Part shown: in pieces, positions 61,034-64,000 of the stretch
Position numbering within the stretch: position 1 is the first letter of the stretch
Layout: each line of letters opens with the position of its first letter
Assembly (NCBI RefSeq): GCF_029871245.1
Contig: NZ_SSON01000040.1
Location: 48,999-112,998 of the forward strand
Length of the DNA: 64,000 bases
Source of the DNA: Pseudomonas sp. BN102
GTDB taxonomy: Bacteria; Pseudomonadota; Gammaproteobacteria; Pseudomonadales; Pseudomonadaceae
Direction of reading: 5' to 3'
Translations under genes and position numbers: made by a program
The notes under the pieces: model-generated
What the model saw: only the letters and a program-made list of their open reading frames with translations
Databases searched by the model: none
What the model was told of the DNA's origin: nothing

Positions 61034-62335
61034 TCAGAGCCAGCCTTTCAGAGGGTATTCGAGAATCAGATAGAGACGGTCGATATCATCTGCGGCCTGA
61101 GCATCGTTGCCGCGATGGATAACGTGCGACAGGTTCAGCATGAGGTCCTTTGCTGGACCGGAAGGGATGACGTAACGCAGGTCAAGATCGCGCTCCCAGT
61201 GACGTCCCCCCTTGCCTTGCTGTGGGATGGGCAGGCCGCTGACCGGATCCAGCGAGTTGTAGGCACCACCGACGGGAGCCTTGCTGCCATTGATGCCACG
61301 CCCACTGACGTAGCGAGCCATAAAGGTCAGGCCGGGGATACCGAGGTCGCCCAGGTCCAGGTCGTAGCGGGCCTGCCAGGAACGTTCGTGCGGGCCGTTG
61401 AAGTCAGCGTATTTGATCGAGTTGGCCAGGTAGATCGAATCACCGCCGACGAAATCGAACGGCGTGTCGCCCTGGACGTGCTGGAATGCGAGGGTAAAGG
61501 CCTGGCCACCGATCTGGTACTTCGCCAGCGCGCTGTAGGCCAGGACATCGATGTCGCCGGCGCGGGCATCGCCTTGATCGCCTGCCTTGTAGAGGTTTCC
61601 GTCTAACGTCAGGGCATCCTGCTGAAAGTGCAGGTTGAGGTAGGCCTGGCGCCAGATGTCGTCCAGTTGCGAGGCATAGAGCGCGGCGCCGAACGGTGCC
61701 TCGGTAGTGAGAGACGCGCCTACGAAGCTGATCGCGCTGCCTCGCGTGGACACCCCATAGCCAGTGAACTCGTCGTGCCCCGAGCTGCCGTTCTGGTTCT
61801 TAAAACGGGTGAAGCGTCCGGCCTGGACATGCAGGTTCAAGAGGTCGCGGCTGTCGAGCAGGACGCCAGTGGCGTATTCCGGTTGCAGGCGCTTGTCTGC
61901 CGTGTCAAATACCGGTGTCTCGACGGTCATCTCGCCATACCTGATCTGGCTTTCCCCCAGACGCATCTTCAACGCGGCCCCGGCGCTGGAGAAGTTGTCG
62001 GCGGCGCGGCCTTCGGCATCGCGTGGCAACAGGCCGGTACCGGCATGTCCGCGACCGCCGTCCAGCTTGAGACCGAGAAAACCGTGGGCGTCGATACCCA
62101 CGCCGATGGTGCCGGGCGTGAACCCGGACGTAACTTCGGCGATAAAGCCTTGTGCCCATTCCTGCTGGTAGCTCTGGCCAGTATGAGATGAACCACGAAA
62201 ATCGTTATGCAGGAAGTAGTTGCGGCCAAGCAGGGACCAAGCTGCATCCCCAGGCTGGCGCGCCGTTTCCGCCCTGGCTTCGAGCGTATCGACCAGAATT
62301 GCCAGCAGAGCCAGACGTGCCAGTGTCAGGGCCAT
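61034..62335 (-). CDS. OprD-family outer membrane porin
   Basis: 433 residues from ATG 62335 (GGAG upstream). A signal peptide ends near LEARAET. OprD features: NYFLHNDFRGSSHTGQSYQQEWAQGFIAEVTSGFTPG, GVLLDSRDLLNLHVQAGRFT, ERSWQARYDLDLGDLGIPGLTFMARYVSG, and a C-terminal LYLILEYPLKGWL. Distinct from the porin at 20943-22220. It lies between the amidohydrolase and MFS genes, so it should admit their substrate. Confidence 0.9.
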   Translation of the reverse strand: MALTLARLALLAILVDTLEARAETARQPGDAAWSLLGRNYFLHNDFRGSSHTGQSYQQEWAQGFIAEVTSGFTPGTIGVGIDAHGFLGLKLDGGRGHAGTGLLPRDAEGRAADNFSSAGAALKMRLGESQIRYGEMTVETPVFDTADKRLQPEYATGVLLDSRDLLNLHVQAGRFTRFKNQNGSSGHDEFTGYGVSTRGSAISFVGASLTTEAPFGAALYASQLDDIWRQAYLNLHFQQDALTLDGNLYKAGDQGDARAGDIDVLAYSALAKYQIGGQAFTLAFQHVQGDTPFDFVGGDSIYLANSIKYADFNGPHERSWQARYDLDLGDLGIPGLTFMARYVSGRGINGSKAPVGGAYNSLDPVSGLPIPQQGKGGRHWERDLDLRYVIPSGPAKDLMLNLSHVIHRGNDAQAADDIDRLYLILEYPLKGWL

Positions 62336-62404
62336 GGCTGCCGATCTCCTCGACAAGAAAGCGAACCGGAGACCCGGCTCGCTCGTGGGGGCAGCTTAAC
62401 CAGG

Positions 62405-64000
62405 TCAGAAGGCAAAGCAGGAACAACCGAAGGCACCCCAGAAACCCTGGAAGTCACTCACCGGCACGCTCGACTGGCGCGCCCGCTCGTGGCTGTGGGC
62501 ATGCACGGCGCAGGCGCCGACGCACTGATGCACCTGGGCAGCGAGTGGCGCGGTGGGTTTCCAGTGGCCGGGGACCTTGGCCACCGGCGACCACTCGGGC
62601 AACACCGGCAGTTGCGGAGGGCCGAGCTTGTCGAACTCGCCGGCGGCATACACCACCTTGCCATCGACCACGGTCAGCACCGACTCGATCCACTTGATGG
62701 CTTCCTCCTCGACACTGAAGAAGTCCGCCGACAGCGCCGCGAGATCGGCCAACTGGCCCACCTTGATCTGGCCCTTCTTGCCCTGCTCGCTGGAGAACCA
62801 GGCGCTGCCGTGGGTGAACAGCTGCAGCGCGGTCTCGCGGGAAAGGCCCTGGGGGTACAGCTCCATCCCGCCGACAGTGCGGCCGCTGACCAGCCAGTAG
62901 AGCGAGGTCCAGGGGTTGTAGCTGGACACCCGGGTGGCGTCGGTGCCGGCGCCCACCGGCACGCCTTCGGCCAACATGCGCTGGATCGGCGGGGTCTGCT
63001 CGGCGGCCTTGGCGCCGTAGCGGTCGACGAAGTACTCGCCCTGGAAGGCCATGCGGTCCTGGATGGCGATGCCGCCGCCGAGGGCGCGAACGCGCTCGAT
63101 GTTCTTCGGCGAGATGGTTTCGGCATGGTCGAAGAACCAGGGCAGGCCGTTGAACGGGATGTCGCGGTTGACCTTCTCGAACACGTCCAGCATGCGCGAG
63201 ATGGATTCGTCGTAGGTGGCGTGCAGGCGGAAGGGCCAGCGCTGCTCCACCAGGTGACGCACCACCGGCTCCAGTTCCTGCTCCATGGTCTGCGGCAGGT
63301 CCGGGCGCGGTTCGAGGAAGTCCTCGAAGTCGGCGGCGGAGAACACCAGCATCTCGCCGGCGCCGTTGTGGCGCAGGAAGTCGTCGCCCTGGCCGGGCTT
63401 GACCAACTTGCTCCAGGCCTGGAAGTCGGCCAGCTCTTCCTTGGGCTTCTGGGTGAACAGGTTGTAGGCGATGCGCACGCTGAGCTGGCCCTGCTTGGCC
63501 AGTTCCTCGATCACCTGGTAGTCGTCCGGGTAGTTCTGGTAGCCGCCGCCGGCATCGATGGCGCTGGTGAGGCCCAGGCGATTGAGCTCGCGCATGAACT
63601 GGCGAGTGGAGTTGACCTGGTACTCCAGCGGCAGCTTCGGCCCCTTGCTCAGCGTCGAGTAGAGGATCATCGCGTTGGGCCGGGCGACCAGCATGCCGGT
63701 GGGCTCGCCATTGGCGTCGCGCTGGATCTCGCCGCCGGGCGGATTGGGGGTGTCCTTGGTGTAGCCGACCACCTTGAGTGCGGCGCGGTTGAGCAGGGCG
63801 CGGTCGTAGAGGTGGAGGACGAACACCGGAGTGTCCGGCGCGGCCTTGTTGAGCTCGTCCAGCGTGGGCATGCGTTTCTCGGCGAACTGGAACTCGTTCC
63901 AGCCGCCGACCACCCGCACCCACTGCGGCGAGGGTGTGCGCTCGGCCTGCGCCTTGAGCATGCGCAGGGCGTCGGCCAGGGAGGGCACGCCTTCCCAGCG
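62405..64000 (-). CDS. YtcJ-like metal-dependent amidohydrolase, 5' end beyond window
   Basis: The frame is open to the window edge, so the N-terminus with the HxH metal site is missing; about 530 residues are visible. Motifs seen: LRLHATYDESISRM and WFFDHAETISPKNIERV (metal or catalytic histidines), GVPVGAGTDATRVSSYNPWTSLYWLVSGRTVGG (late aspartate), and GQIKVGQLADLAALSADFFSVEEEAIKWIESVLTVVDGKVVYA, all typical of amidohydrolase family 3. The tail is unusual: after the normal end it carries CVGACAVHAHSHERA and GCSCFAF, a Cys/His cluster that could bind metal. First visible gene of the run ending with the YcaC-like gene. Confidence 0.85.
   Translation of the reverse strand, partial: RWEGVPSLADALRMLKAQAERTPSPQWVRVVGGWNEFQFAEKRMPTLDELNKAAPDTPVFVLHLYDRALLNRAALKVVGYTKDTPNPPGGEIQRDANGEPTGMLVARPNAMILYSTLSKGPKLPLEYQVNSTRQFMRELNRLGLTSAIDAGGGYQNYPDDYQVIEELAKQGQLSVRIAYNLFTQKPKEELADFQAWSKLVKPGQGDDFLRHNGAGEMLVFSAADFEDFLEPRPDLPQTMEQELEPVVRHLVEQRWPFRLHATYDESISRMLDVFEKVNRDIPFNGLPWFFDHAETISPKNIERVRALGGGIAIQDRMAFQGEYFVDRYGAKAAEQTPPIQRMLAEGVPVGAGTDATRVSSYNPWTSLYWLVSGRTVGGMELYPQGLSRETALQLFTHGSAWFSSEQGKKGQIKVGQLADLAALSADFFSVEEEAIKWIESVLTVVDGKVVYAAGEFDKLGPPQLPVLPEWSPVAKVPGHWKPTAPLAAQVHQCVGACAVHAHSHERARQSSVPVSDFQGFWGAFGCSCFAF

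Overview
The window looks like chromosomal DNA of a metabolically versatile Pseudomonas or a close relative. This is inferred from the high G+C, the OprD-type porins, a NahR/NahG pair very close to the Pseudomonas naphthalene/salicylate proteins as I remember them, NasS/NasT nitrate control, and Pseudomonas-style REP elements. I saw no tRNA, rRNA, CRISPR array, phage or intact insertion sequence. Nearly everything is uptake, catabolism and its local regulation, with several decayed genes between the modules.

Layout. 0-4 kb: a MocR-type regulator broken by an in-frame TGA, an alpha/beta-hydrolase remnant, a DinB-family protein, a LysR regulator and a DUF1801 protein. 4.4-8.1 kb: a taurine/sulfonate-type ABC importer with a TauD-type dioxygenase. 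8.6-14.6 kb: an amino-acid or amide salvage cluster (two M20 peptidase-family hydrolases, diaminopropionate ammonia-lyase, an internally deleted APC permease) facing an Lrp/AsnC regulator and a class IV aminotransferase. 14.8-20.8 kb: a tripartite tricarboxylate transporter (TctCBA) divergent from a two-component system and a small GlcG/HbpS-like secreted protein. Two matching palindromes lie beside the two-component genes. 20.9-26.1 kb: salicylate module (NahR, salicylate hydroxylase, aromatic-acid MFS carrier, OprD porin). 26.5-27.6 kb: an exported, extremely repetitive Gly/His/Asp then Ala/Arg/Asp protein. 27.8-31.7 kb: two SDR dehydrogenases and two small Dabb-like proteins, opposite an AraC regulator.

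31.7-41.0 kb is the most striking region: nasS-nasT, nrtA-nrtB-nrtD, an outer-membrane porin, and a chemoreceptor-like protein with a small membrane partner. Three separate transcription units (nasST, nrtABD, porin) each begin with the same architecture. Each has a sigma-54 type -24/-12 element (GG-N10-GC), then hairpins with a six-base loop (AACGGC or a close variant), then an intrinsic terminator whose 5' arm overlaps the second hairpin. This fits NasT (an ANTAR RNA-binding protein) releasing termination when nitrate is present, under nitrogen-limited sigma-54 transcription. It also implies that the porin belongs to the nitrate regulon.

41.1-47.3 kb: complete 3-hydroxybenzoate to gentisate to fumarate/pyruvate pathway with its transporter and LysR regulator. 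48.6-54.9 kb: Cus-type copper/silver RND efflux operon preceded by a Met/Cys/His-rich exported protein. 55.3-57.1 kb: an amidase coupled to a 25-codon upstream ORF. 57.4-64.0 kb: a LysR regulator paralogous to the one at 2.5 kb, and a four-gene run (amidohydrolase truncated by the window edge, OprD porin, MFS_3 transporter, YcaC-like hydrolase). Product names come from motif and family recognition by eye; substrates of transporters and porins are mostly inferred from neighbours.
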